From assembly GCF_004345645.1 (NCBI RefSeq), contig NZ_SLWS01000022.1, positions 1 through 64,000 of the forward strand: 64,000 bases of DNA, read 5' to 3'. The notes under the pieces were generated by a model. The model saw nothing but the letters and a program-made list of their open reading frames with translations, had not been told where the DNA came from and ran no database searches. A program made the position numbers and the translations under genes. Shown here piece by piece: positions 8,467 through 19,800 of the stretch. The first letter of the stretch is position 1; each line of letters starts with the position of its first letter. The DNA comes from Actinocrispum wychmicini (GTDB lineage: Bacteria; Actinomycetota; Actinomycetes; Mycobacteriales; Pseudonocardiaceae).

Positions 8467-9843
8467 ATGCCGGACGCGAACAGCGCGGGGCTGCTCCGCC
8501 ATGTGGACAGGGGCCTGCCGGCCCGGATCGCCGATTCGGTCCAGGCCAAGGACGGCGGCGTGATGAGCACGGCCGCGTTCTACGACTGGTTGGACGACCG
8601 TAGGCGGGACCAGTTGCAGACCGTCGACAGGATCCCGTTCTCGGCCATGCGCGGCTGGGGCTTCGACCCGGCCACCGGTGACCTGCGGCACCACACCGGA
8701 CGGTTCTTCTCGGTGCAGGGGCTGCATGTCCGCACCGACTTCGGGCCGGTCGGCGAGTGGTACCAGCCGATCATCAACCAGCCGGAGATCGGCATCCTGG
8801 GCATCGCGGTCCGTGAGATCGACGGCCTGCTGCACTGCCTGATGCAGGCCAAAGTGGAGCCGGGCAACATCAACGGCGTCCAGCTCTCGCCGACCGTGCA
8901 GGCGACGAAGAGCAACTACACCCGCGTACATCAGGGCAACGCGGTGCCGTACCTGGAACATTTCCGTTCCACGCCACCGCATCGCGTGCTGGCTGACGTG
9001 TTGCAGTCCGAACAGGGTTCGTGGTTCTACGGTAAGCGGAACCGGAACATGATCATTGAGGTGGATTCCGCCGAAGCCGGCGAGGACTTCTGCTGGCTGA
9101 CCATCGGCCAGCTGCACGAGTTGTTGCGGGTGGAGAACCTGGTCAACATGGACGCCCGCACTGTGCTGTCGTGCATGCCCGACGGTACCGACATGGGCCG
9201 TGGCAGCCTCACGACGAACGTCGAGATGCTGAGCTGGATCACCGCGCGACAGGCCGAGCAGGACATCCGGACCGAGCTGGTGCCGTTGCCGGACATCAAG
9301 TCCTGGTTCCGGACCGAGACCGAGATCCGGCACGAACTCGGGGTGTTCTTCAGCGTGGTCGGCGTGGACGTCACCACGAACAGCCGCGAAGTGTCCACAT
9401 GGGCCCAGCCGCTGATCGAGCCGCACGGTGTCGGCATCGCCGCGCTGCTGATCAAGCGGGTTGACGGCGTGCTGCACGCTTTGGTGAACGCGCGGGTCGA
9501 GCCGGGCTACCGGGACGTGGTCGAGATCGCGCCGACCGTGCAGTGCACTGTGGAGAACTACGCGCATCTGCCGGCCGGTTCCACGCCTCCGTTCCTGGAG
9601 GACGTGCTCAGCGCGCGACCGGAGCGGGTGCTGTTCGACACCGAGTTGTCCGAGGAAGGCGGCCGGTTCTACCATGCCCGGAGCCGGTACCTGATCATCG
9701 AGGTGGACGCCGACTTCTCCGGCGAGGACCGGCCGGACTACCGCTGGCTGACCCTGCCTCAACTGACGGCTCTGCTGCAGCACAGCCATTACCTGAACGT
9801 TCAGGCCCGTACGTCGGTCGCCTGTTTGCGGGGTCTGCTGTGA
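8467..9843 (+). CDS. NDP-hexose 2,3-dehydratase (458 aa)
   Basis: An enzyme of the EvaA / TylX3 / OleV family. It removes the C2 hydroxyl of an NDP-4-keto-6-deoxyhexose, giving a 3,4-diketo intermediate on the way to 2,6-dideoxysugars. The diagnostic feature is internal duplication: residues about 62-200 and 278-420 share the order W-F...FFSV-x-G...QP-I/L-I...G-I...DG-x-LH...V-EPG...SPTVQ or APTVQ. The length is normal for the family. The stop overlaps the next start (GTGA), so it is translationally coupled to the 3-ketoreductase that completes the reaction. It shows that the product carries a 2-deoxysugar. Confidence 0.93.
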   Translation: MPDANSAGLLRHVDRGLPARIADSVQAKDGGVMSTAAFYDWLDDRRRDQLQTVDRIPFSAMRGWGFDPATGDLRHHTGRFFSVQGLHVRTDFGPVGEWYQPIINQPEIGILGIAVREIDGLLHCLMQAKVEPGNINGVQLSPTVQATKSNYTRVHQGNAVPYLEHFRSTPPHRVLADVLQSEQGSWFYGKRNRNMIIEVDSAEAGEDFCWLTIGQLHELLRVENLVNMDARTVLSCMPDGTDMGRGSLTTNVEMLSWITARQAEQDIRTELVPLPDIKSWFRTETEIRHELGVFFSVVGVDVTTNSREVSTWAQPLIEPHGVGIAALLIKRVDGVLHALVNARVEPGYRDVVEIAPTVQCTVENYAHLPAGSTPPFLEDVLSARPERVLFDTELSEEGGRFYHARSRYLIIEVDADFSGEDRPDYRWLTLPQLTALLQHSHYLNVQARTSVACLRGLL

Positions 9844-10838
9844 GCGCCCGGCTTCGGGTCGGCGTGTTGGGCTGCTCCGACGTCGCCTGGCGGCGGACAC
9901 TGCCGGCGTTACAGGCCGCACCACGGGTCGAGCTGGTCGCGGTGGCCAGTCGGGATTCCGCCAAGGCCCAACGGTTCGCATCGAACTTCTCGTGCGTCGC
10001 GACGACGTACTCCGACTTGCTCGACCGGGACGACATCGACGCGGTGTACATGCCGTTGCCACCGGCTTTGCATCTTCCCTGGGGCGCCAAGGTGTTGAGC
10101 GCGGGGAAGCACCTGTTGTCGGAGAAGCCGCTGGCCTCCAGTGCGGCGGAGGCACGTCAGCTTCTGCAGCGGGCACGGGAGAACGGCGTGCTGCTGCGTG
10201 AGAACTTCACTTTCCTGCATCATCCTCAGCACGAGTCCGTGCGCAAGCTGATGGCGTCGGGCAGGTTGGGTGCCGTCCGGTCGTTCTCCGGTGCGTTCTG
10301 CTTCCCGCCGCTGCCTGCCTCGGACATCCGGTACTCCGCTCATCTGGGCGGCGGTTCGTTGCGGGACGCCGGGGTTTACCCGATCCGGGCCGCGCAACTG
10401 CTGTTCGGCAACGATCTGACGTTGTCCGGGTCGGTGCTGCGGGTCGATCCGGGCCGTGGCGTCGACCTGGCCGGGCAGGCGCTGTTGGTGTCGGCGGACG
10501 GTGTCCCGATCACTGTCCAGTTCGGATTCCAGCACAGCTACGGCTCGTTCTACTCGGTGTGGGGCAGCGCCGGCCGGCTCCACCTGGACCGTGCGTTCAC
10601 GCCGCCGGCGGACTGGCGGCCGGTGCTGCGGATCGACGCCGAGGAGATCGCGCTCGAACCCGAGCACCAGTTCCAGCGTGCCGTCGAGTCGTTCGCCGAC
10701 GCGGTGCTCGCCGGCGTCACCGTGACGGACACCGACGAGGCACGGCGATGCGCGGACACGTTGCGAACCATGGAACTCGTCGACCAGATCAGCAGGCAAG
10801 CGGTGCGTGTCAACGAAACGGAGACGGCTGATGAGTGA
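9840..10838 (+). CDS. NDP-hexose 3-ketoreductase, Gfo/Idh/MocA family (332 aa)
   Basis: It reduces the 3-keto group of the unstable product of the 2,3-dehydratase with NADPH (TylC1 / SpnN-type role). Seen: an N-terminal Rossmann motif GVLGCS (8-13) and the family hallmark EKPL (95-98), with Lys96 the likely active-site residue. The GTG start at 9840 overlaps the preceding stop by four bases. The 3' end overlaps the PKS start by eight bases, tying sugar and polyketide genes into one transcript. A TTA codon lies at 9909-9911. The stereochemical outcome at C3 cannot be read. The 4,6-dehydratase, nucleotidyltransferase and glycosyltransferase needed for a complete sugar are not in the window. Confidence 0.92.
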   Translation: MSARLRVGVLGCSDVAWRRTLPALQAAPRVELVAVASRDSAKAQRFASNFSCVATTYSDLLDRDDIDAVYMPLPPALHLPWGAKVLSAGKHLLSEKPLASSAAEARQLLQRARENGVLLRENFTFLHHPQHESVRKLMASGRLGAVRSFSGAFCFPPLPASDIRYSAHLGGGSLRDAGVYPIRAAQLLFGNDLTLSGSVLRVDPGRGVDLAGQALLVSADGVPITVQFGFQHSYGSFYSVWGSAGRLHLDRAFTPPADWRPVLRIDAEEIALEPEHQFQRAVESFADAVLAGVTVTDTDEARRCADTLRTMELVDQISRQAVRVNETETADE

Positions 10839-13800
10839 CATCGCCAGCATCGTGCAGCGGCAGGCGAGCCCGGCCGCGCGGCAGCGTGTCCTGTTGGACT
10901 TGGTCCGTACCCACATCGCCGCCGTCACAGGACGTTCCGGGCCGCATGCGGTGGATCCCGCGCGCGCGTTCCGCAAGCTGGGTGTCTACCGGCACGTCGG
11001 CGAACAGTTGCGGGAACGGCTGGCGGCCGCGACTGGTCTGCGGATCCCCGCGACCCTCCTGTTCGACTACCCGACTCCGGCGGCCGTGGCCGACTACCTG
11101 CTGGCCGAGATCGTCGGCACGGACGTGGAAGTGGCGTCAGGGGACGCCGTGGTGGGCGAGCCGATCGCGATCATCGGCATGGCGTGCCGTTACCCGGGCG
11201 GCGTGCAGTCCCCCGAGGACTTGTGGCAGCTGGTGTCCACCGGAACCGACGCGGTCTCGGGCTTTCCCACGAACCGAGGCTGGGACCTGGCCGGCCTCTA
11301 CGACCCGGACCCGGACCAGCCCGGCAAATGCTGCACCCGCGAGGGCGGGTTCCTGCACGACGCCGACCAGTTCGACCCGGCTCTCTTCGACATCAGCCCG
11401 CGTGAGGCCGCCGCGATGGACCCACAGCAACGCCTGCTGTTGGAAACCTCGTGGGAAGCCGTGGAACGGGCCGGTTTCGACCCGACTTCGCTGCGCGGCT
11501 CAAGCGCCGGGGTGTTCGTCGGCGTGCCGTACCGGGACTACGGTCCGTTGCTGCACGACGCGCCGGACGGCTATCACGGTTACCTCCTGACCGGCGGCCT
11601 GACCAGCGTCGCCTCGGGCCGGATCTCGTACACGCTCGGTCTGGAAGGCCCGGCGATCACCGTGGACACAGCGTGCTCGTCGTCGCTGGTGACGTTGCAT
11701 CTCGCTTGTCAGTCGTTGCGTCTTGGGGAGTGTTCGCTCGCTTTGACCGGGGGCGTGACGGTGATGGCGACCCCGGGTGTGCTTCTGGAGTTCAGCCGAA
11801 AGCGCGGACTTTCGCCGGGCGGACGGTGCCGGTCGTTCTCGTCCGACGCGGACGGCACGGGGTGGGGCGAAGGCGTGGGAATGCTCATGCTGGAGCGCCT
11901 TTCCGACGCGCAACGCAACGGTCACCGGGTGCTGGCCGTGGTTCGCGGCTCCGCCTTGAACCAGGACGGCGCTTCGAACGGTTTGACGGCGCCGAACGGT
12001 CCGTCGCAGCAGCGGGTGATCCGGGCGGCGCTGGCTTCGTCCGGACTGTCCCCTGTGGATATCGACGCGGTGGAGGCGCACGGAACGGGTACCGCACTGG
12101 GCGACCCGATCGAGGCCCAGGCGCTGATGTCAACATTCGGACAAGACCGGGATCGCCCGTTGTGGCTGGGCTCGTTGAAGTCGAACATCGGCCACACCCA
12201 AGCGGCGGCCGGCGTCGGCGGCGTGATCAAAATGGTCCTGGCGATGCAGCACGGAATCCTGCCGAAAACCCTGCACGTGGCGGAACCCACGCCACACATC
12301 GACTGGTCCTCCGGCGCGATCACCCTGCTGACAGAGCAAGTCCCGTGGCCATCGACAGGTGCCCCCCGGCGCGCGGGTGTGTCGTCATTCGGCGTGAGCG
12401 GGACAAACGCCCACGTGATCCTGGAGGCACCCCCCGATGACGCGCGTGTCGCGCGTTCCAGGACGGTGAGTCGCGCGTTGCGGGACCATGAGATACGCGG
12501 TCACGGTGGCGCGGGGCTGCCGTGGGTGGTGTCGGGGCATACAGCTGCGGCGGTGCGGGCTCAGGTGGAGCAGGTACGGGCGATGGTGGATGCCCGTTCG
12601 GGGCTGGACTCGGTGGATATCGGGTTTTCGCTCGCCACGACGAGGGCCGCGCTTGAGCATCGGGCGGCGTTGGTTGGGGAGACGTTGGTTGAGGGGGTGG
12701 CGGATGTTGAGGGGAAGTTGGCGTTTGTTTTTCCGGGTCAGGGGTCGCAGTGGGTGGGGATGGCTCGGGAGTTGCTTGAGTCGTCTGAGGTGTTTGCGGC
12801 TCGGATGGCTGAGTGTGAGGTGGCTTTGGGGGAGTTTGTTGATTGGCCGTTGACTGGGGTGTTGCGGGATTCGGTTGGGCTTGATCGGGTGGATGTTGTT
12901 CAGCCGGTCAGTTTTGCGGTGATGGTGTCGTTGGCGGGGTTGTGGCGGTCGTGTGGGGTTGAGCCGCAGGCTGTGGTGGGTCATTCGCAGGGTGAGATTG
13001 CTGCGGCGTGTGTTGCTGGGGCTTTGTCGCTTGCGGATGCGGCGCGGGTTGTGGTGTTGCGGAGTAGGGCGATTGGTGAGGTGTTGGCTGGTCGGGGTGG
13101 GATGGTGTCGGTCGGGTTGCCGGCTGCGGAGGTGGCACGGCGGTGGGGCTCGGGTGTGTCGTTGGTGGACACGCAACTGGCCACGATCTCCATTGCCGCG
13201 ATCAACAGTCCTTCCTCTGTGGTCGTCTCTGGCTCGCCCGACGCCTTGGCTGCCGTGATCGCGGAGTGCGAGGCCGAGGGCATTCGTGCCCGGCGGGTGC
13301 CGGTGGACTATGCGTCGCATTCCGACCACGTCGAGCAGATCGAGCAGCGGTTGCTGGAGGTGTTGGCGCCGATTCAGCCGCAGTCCTCTGGCATTCCGTT
13401 CTTCTCGACCCTGACCGGGGACTGGCTGGACACCGCCGACCTAAATGCCGGGTACTGGTACCGGAATCTGCGGGGCACGGTTCAGTTCGAGCAGGCTGTT
13501 CGTGGGCTGGCCGACGAGGGCTTCCAGGTGTTCGTCGAGTGCAGTGCGCATCCGGTGTTGACGATGGCTGTTCAGGAGACCGTGGAGGACGCCGTCGCGG
13601 TCGGGTCGCTTCGGCGCAATGAGGGTGGCCTTGAGCGGTTCATGACTTCGTTGGCTGAGCTGTATGTCCGGGGTGTCAGGCCGGACTGGGATGCTGTTTT
13701 CGGGCCGGCGCGGGTGGTGGACGTGCCTACTTATGCCTTCCAGCGTCAGCGTTACTGGCTTGATATGCCGTTGCCCGCTTCGGGTGTTCCGGAGACGGGG

Positions 13801-16800
13801 TGGCGTTATCGGATCGAGTGGCGGCCGGTTACGGTGCCGACCACTCAGCCCACGGGTACTTGGCTTGTCGTCGCTCCTGATGGTGTTGACGTTCCCCGGA
13901 TTCCGGGTATTGAGACAGTCACCGTTGAGTTGGCCGACCGGGATGTGCTCGCGGCGCGGTTGGCTGAGCATCGGGATGTCGCTGGTGTGCTGTCGTTTCT
14001 GGCTTTCGATGAGGAGCCACACCGTGAGTATCCGGTGGTTCCGAGGGGGGTCGCGGGCACGCTCACGTTGATCCAGGCGCTGGGTGACGCCGGGGTTGAG
14101 GCTCCTTTGTGGTGTGTGACGCGGGGTGCTGTTTCCGTTGGCGACCAGGAGCAGGTGGAGCGCCCGGTGCAGGCCCAGGTGTGGGGACTTGGCCGGGTCA
14201 TGGCGCTGGAACACCCCACGCGGTGGGGCGGGTTGATCGACCTGGCCGGCGATGTGCTCCCGGCGTCGGTGCTGGCCGGGGACGAGGACCAGGTCGCGAT
14301 TCGCGAGTCCGGGGTGTACGCCCGGCGACTGGCCCACGCGCCACTGGGGCAGCCGAAGCGGCGCTGGCAACCACGTGGCACGGTCCTGGTGACCGGTGGC
14401 ACAGGCGCGCTTGCCGGGCATGTGGCGCGTTGGTTGCATCGCAACGGCGCCGCGCACATCGTCCTCGTCAGTCGCGGCTCCACGACGCCCGATGTCGTCG
14501 CCGAACTCGGTGCGAACGTCACCGTCGCCAGTTGTGACGTCGCCGATCGGGAGGCCCTCGCGGCACTGATCTCTCGGCTGGAGGCGGAGGGACACGCACC
14601 AAGGGCCGTTGTGCACACCGCTGGTGTGGCGGACTTGGCGCCCTTGGCGGACACTACGGTCGCCGAGTTCGCCAAGGTGGCCGCTGGCAAGGTCGCCGGC
14701 GCCCAGAACCTGGACACCCTGCTGGACCCGTACTGCCTGGACGCGGTCGTCTACTTCTCGTCGATCGCCGGCGTGTGGGGTGTCGCGGACCACGGCGCGT
14801 ACGCGGCGGCGAACGCGTACCTGGACGCTTTCGCCCAGCACCGCCGTGGTCACGGCCTGCCGGTGCTGTCGGTGGCGTGGGGGCCGTGGGCTGGTGGCGG
14901 CATGATCGCCGAGGACCTCCAGGACACGCTACGGCGGCGTGGCGTGCCGGTGATCGATCCGGAACCCGCGATCGCCGGCCTGCAGGACGCGCTCGACCGG
15001 GATGAGACCACGGTGGCGGTCGCCAAGGTGGACTGGGAGCGGTTCGTGCCCGTGTTCTCCGCGGCCCGGCACAGCGCGCTGATCCGTGACGTTCCCGAAG
15101 TGCAGCGGGTCCTCAACGACGCCGCCGCGCGCGGTGAGTCGGCGTTCGTCGACCGGCTGGCCGCCATGCCCGCGGCGGACCAGGACCGGGCCCTGCTCGA
15201 CCTGGTTCTGACGCACGCCGCCAGCGTGCTCGGCCACACGGCAGCCGACAGCGTGGACGCCAAACGTGCCTTCAAGGACCTGGGTTTCGACTCGCTCAGC
15301 GCCGTCGAGCTGCGCAACCGGCTGACCGCCGCCGTCGGCCGGAAACTGCCCACGACCATGGTGTTCGACCACCCCAACGCGCTCGCGATGGCCCGGTATC
15401 TGCGCGGTGAGCTGCTCGGCGGTGAGTTGCCCGTACCGGTGGCGCCTGCCATGGCCTCGGACGAACCGGTCGCGATCGTGGCGATGAGCTGCCGGTACCC
15501 AGGCGGCGTGCGGTCGCCGGAGGACCTCTGGCAGCTCCTCGCCGACGGCGGCGACGCCATCACCACGTTCCCCACCGGACGCGGCTGGGACGTGCAGGGC
15601 CTTTACGACCCCGACCCGGACCGGCCAGGCCGCTCGTACACCCGGGAAGGCGGCTTCCTCACCGACGCCGGGGAGTTCGACCCGGAGTTCTTCGGGATCT
15701 CACCGCGTGAAGCGCTCGCGATGGACCCACAGCAACGACTGCTGCTGGAGACCTCGTGGGAGGCGTTCGAACGCGCCGGGATCGACCCCACCTCGTTGCG
15801 CGGCCAGCAGATCGGTGTCTTCGTCGGGATGGCCGACCAGGCTTACGGATCACGCCTGCAGTCAGCCTCCGAAGTGGAGGGCTACCTGGTCACTGGCGGG
15901 GCCGCGAGCGTGGCCTCGGGTCGTGTCGCGTACACCCTCGGCCTCGAAGGGCCGGCCGTGACCGTGGACACCGCTTGCTCGTCGTCCCTGGTCGCCCTGC
16001 ACCTCGCGGCACAGTCCGTACGCCGCGGAGAGTGCTCGTTGGCGCTCGCTGGTGGGGTGATGGTGATGTCCACGCCGTCGCAGTTCATCGGGTTCAGCCG
16101 GCAACGCGGCCTGGCGAAGGACGGGCGTTGCAAGCCGTTCGCCGAGGCTGCCGACGGGTTCGGGCTCTCCGAAGGCGCCGGACTCGTCCTACTGGAACGC
16201 GTCTCGGACGCGCAGCGCAACGGCCACGAGATCCTGGCAGTGGTCTGCGGTTCGGCGGTGAACCAGGATGGCGCGTCGAACGGTCTGACGGCGCCGAATG
16301 GTCCGTCGCAGCAGCGGGTGATTCGGGCGGCGTTGGCGAATGCCCGAATGTCAACATTCGACATTGACGCGGTGGAGGCGCACGGCACCGGAACCACGCT
16401 GGGTGATCCGATCGAGGCCAATGCCCTAATGTCAACATTCGGACATCGCGACCGCCCGCTGTGGGTGGGCTCGCTCAAGTCGAACATCGGACATACCCAG
16501 ACCGCCTCCGGGGTCGCGGGCGTGATCAAGATGGTGCTGGCGATGCGCCACGGCACGCTGCCCAAGACCCTGCACATCGACCAACCATCGTCCCATGTGG
16601 ACTGGTCAACCGGAGCCGTCTCCCTGCTCACGGACGCGGTGGACTGGCCGCGCAACGGACACCCCCGCCGGGCCGGGATCTCCTCCTTCGGGATCAGCGG
16701 CACGAACGCCCACGTGATCATCGAGCAGGGTCCGGAGGTGGTCCAGGAAGCCGTGCGGAGCTCTCGCGTGGTGCCGTGGGTGGTTTCCGGGCGTACTCCG

Positions 16801-19800
16801 GAGGCTTTGCGGGTTCAGGTGGAGCGGCTGGGTTCTGTCGACGGTGATCCGATGGATATCGGGTTCTCGCTGGCGACGACTCGGGCGGCTTTCGAGCACC
16901 GGGCGGCATTGGTCGGCGAGACGCTGGTTGAGGGTGTGGCGGATATCGACGGGAAGTTGGCGTTCGTGTTCCCCGGTCAGGGGTCGCAGTGGGTGGGGAT
17001 GGCTCGGGAGTTGCTTGGGTCTTCTGAGGTGTTCGCGGCTCGGATGGCTGAGTGTGAGGCGGCGCTGGGGCGGTATGTGGATTGGTCGTTGACTGGGGTG
17101 TTGCGTGATTCGGCCGAGTTGGATCGGGTGGATGTTGTTCAGCCGGTGTCGTTTGCGGTGATGGTGTCGTTGGCTGCGCTTTGGCGGTCGTATGGGATTG
17201 AGCCGCAGGCAGTGGTGGGGCATTCGCAGGGGGAGATTGCGGCGGCTTGTGTGGCTGGGGCGCTGTCGCTGGAGGACGCGGCAAGGGTGGTGGTGTTGCG
17301 GAGCAGGGCAATCGGTGAGGTGTTGGCTGGTCGGGGTGGCATGGTGTCGGTCGGGTTGCCGGCCGATGAGGTGGCACGAAGGTGGGGCTCGGGTGTGTCA
17401 TTGGTGGACACGCAACTGGCCACCATCTTCATTGCTGCGATCAATAGTCCTTCTTCTGTGGTGATTTCTGGTTCGCCGGAGGCGTTGGATGCTGTGATGG
17501 CCGAGTGCGAGGCTGACGGCATTCGTGCCCGGCGGGTGCCGGTGGACTATGCGTCGCATTCTGAGCAGGTGGCCGAGATCGAGGACCGGCTGCTGGAAGT
17601 GCTGGGGCCGATTCAGCCCCGGTCCTCTGGCATTCCGTTCTTCTCGACCCTGACCGGGGACTGGCTGGACACCGCCGACCTAAATGCCGGGTACTGGTAC
17701 CGGAATCTGCGGGGCACGGTTCAGTTCGAGCAGGCTGTTCGTGGGCTGGCCGATGACGGTTTCCAGGTGTTCGTCGAGTGCAGTGCGCATCCGGTGTTGA
17801 CGATGGCTGTTCAGGAGACTGCGGAGGACGCCGTCGCGGTCGGGTCGCTTCGGCGCAATGAGGGTGGCCTTGAGCGGTTCATGACTTCGTTGGCTGAGCT
17901 GTATGTCCGGGGTGTCAGTCCGGACTGGGCGGCTGTGTTCGGGCCGGCGCGGCGAGTGGATGTGCCTACGTATCCCTTCCAGCGGCAGAACTACTGGCTC
18001 ACAGCTGCCACTGAGGCTGCCGCGGATCCGGTGGATGTCCAGTTCTGGGAGACGGTTGAGCGGGAGGACCTCGGTTCGCTGGCCGGGTCGTTGGCTGTTT
18101 CGGTGGACAGTCCGTTGAGTGAGGTGCTGCCGGCGTTGTCCGCGTGGCGACGGCGGCGGCGCGATCAGTCCACTATGGATGGCTGGCGGTACCGGGTCGA
18201 GTGGCGGCCGCTGGCGGAACCTCGGGATGTGTTGCTTTCCGGGACCTGGCTGGTTGTCTTGCCTGCTGGGCAGTCCGCGCCCGAGGTGGTCGCGGCGTTG
18301 GCCGACCGTGGCGCGACCGTACTGCCGGTGGAGATGGACGCGACGCTTGCCGACAAGTTGCGCGTCGTGGAGCCCGATGGCGTTCTTTCCCTTCTGGCGC
18401 TGGACGAGAATGTCGTGCTGGCGAAGGTGCTCGCGGAGGTCGGGGCGCCGCTGTGGTGCGCCACGCGGGGTGCGGTGGCCATGGGCAACGGTGAGTCCCT
18501 TGACCGGCCTGAGCAGGCGTTGACCTGGGGTTGGGGCACGGTGTTCGGGCTGGATCACCCGGACCGGTGGGGCGGCCTGGTCGATCTGCCCGAGACGTTG
18601 GACGCGCGGGCGGCGAACACGTTGTGCGCTGTTCTGGCCGGTTTGGACGACGAGGACCAAGTCGCGATCCGGCCGACCGGCCTGTACGCCAAGCGGATCG
18701 TGCGGGCGCCGCGTGGCGACGCCCAGGCGACTGGGTGGACACCGCGCGGCACAGTCCTGATCACCGGCGGCACCGGCGCGTTGGGCGCGCACATGGCGAA
18801 GTGGTTGGCGTGCAACGGCGCCGAGCATCTCGTCCTCACCAGCAGGCGCGGACCCGAAGCGCCCGGCGCCGCCGAACTCGCCGACGAGATCCGGCAACTC
18901 GGTGCCGAAGTCACTGTCGCCGCGTGTGACGTCGCCGACCGCGAAGCGCTCGCGGGTCTGCTCGCCGAGCACGAGCTGACGGCCGTGGTGCACGCGGCGG
19001 GGATCGTCGGCACCGGGCGTCCGGTGGACCAGACCGATCTCGGTGAGTTCGCCGATGTCCTCGCGGCCAAGGTGACCGGCGCCAGGAACCTGGACGAGTT
19101 GCTCGCCGACGTCCCGTTGGACGCGTTCGTGATGTTCTCCTCAGGCGCCGGGACCTGGGGCAACGGCGGATACAGCGCGTACGGCGCCGCGAACAGCTTC
19201 CTTGACGCGTTGGCGTGGAACCGGCGGGCCCGTGGTCAGGTGGCGACTTCGATCGCGTGGGGTGCGTGGGGCGGGGGCGGCATGGTCGACGCCTTCGCCG
19301 AGCAACTCCGGCAGCGTGGCGTCTTCGAGATGGCGCCGGAACTGGCGGTCGCCGCCGTCGATCAGGCAGTCGGCGCCGGGGAGACCGCCCTGATCGTGGC
19401 GGACATCGACTGGGCCCGGTTCGCCCCGGCGTACGCGTTCGCCCGTCCCCGGCCGCTGCTGCGCGACCTTCCTGAAGCCCAGCCGGACGACGACCCGGCT
19501 GGCGGCAGCGACTTGAACAAGCGTTTGCTTGATGTGGCCGATACCGACCAGGAACGGATCCTGCTCGACGTGGTCCGGACCAACGCGGCCGCGGTCCTCG
19601 GGCACCCGGGCCCAGGGTCGGTTCCGGCCGGGAAACCGTTCAAGGACTTGGGTTTCGACTCGTTGACCGCGGTCGACCTGCGGAACCGGCTGCGCACCGC
19701 CACCGGCCTGTCCCTGCCGGCGACGCTGGTGTTCGACCACCCGACGCCACTCGCGCTGGCCCGGCGGCTGCGGACCGACCTGGTCCCCGTCGACGGGACA

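Larger units (their letters stand above)
11158..15420 (+). other. PKS module 1: KS-AT(methylmalonyl)-KR(A)-ACP
   Basis: KS 11158-12430 with DTACSSS (Cys codon 11674). The KS-AT linker holds an inserted repeat (12441-12494). AT 12715-13760 has GHSQGE (from 12979) and YASH (13309-13320), the methylmalonyl signature. KR about 13800-14960 has Ser, Tyr (AYAAAN) and Lys in place and is A-type (VWG). Its NADPH motif reads GGTGALAG where the normal order is GGTGALGA, so cofactor binding may be affected. ACP 15187-15420 has GFDSL (Ser codon 15292). Predicted unit: methyl-branched beta-hydroxy if KR1 works, beta-keto if it does not. Confidence 0.9.
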
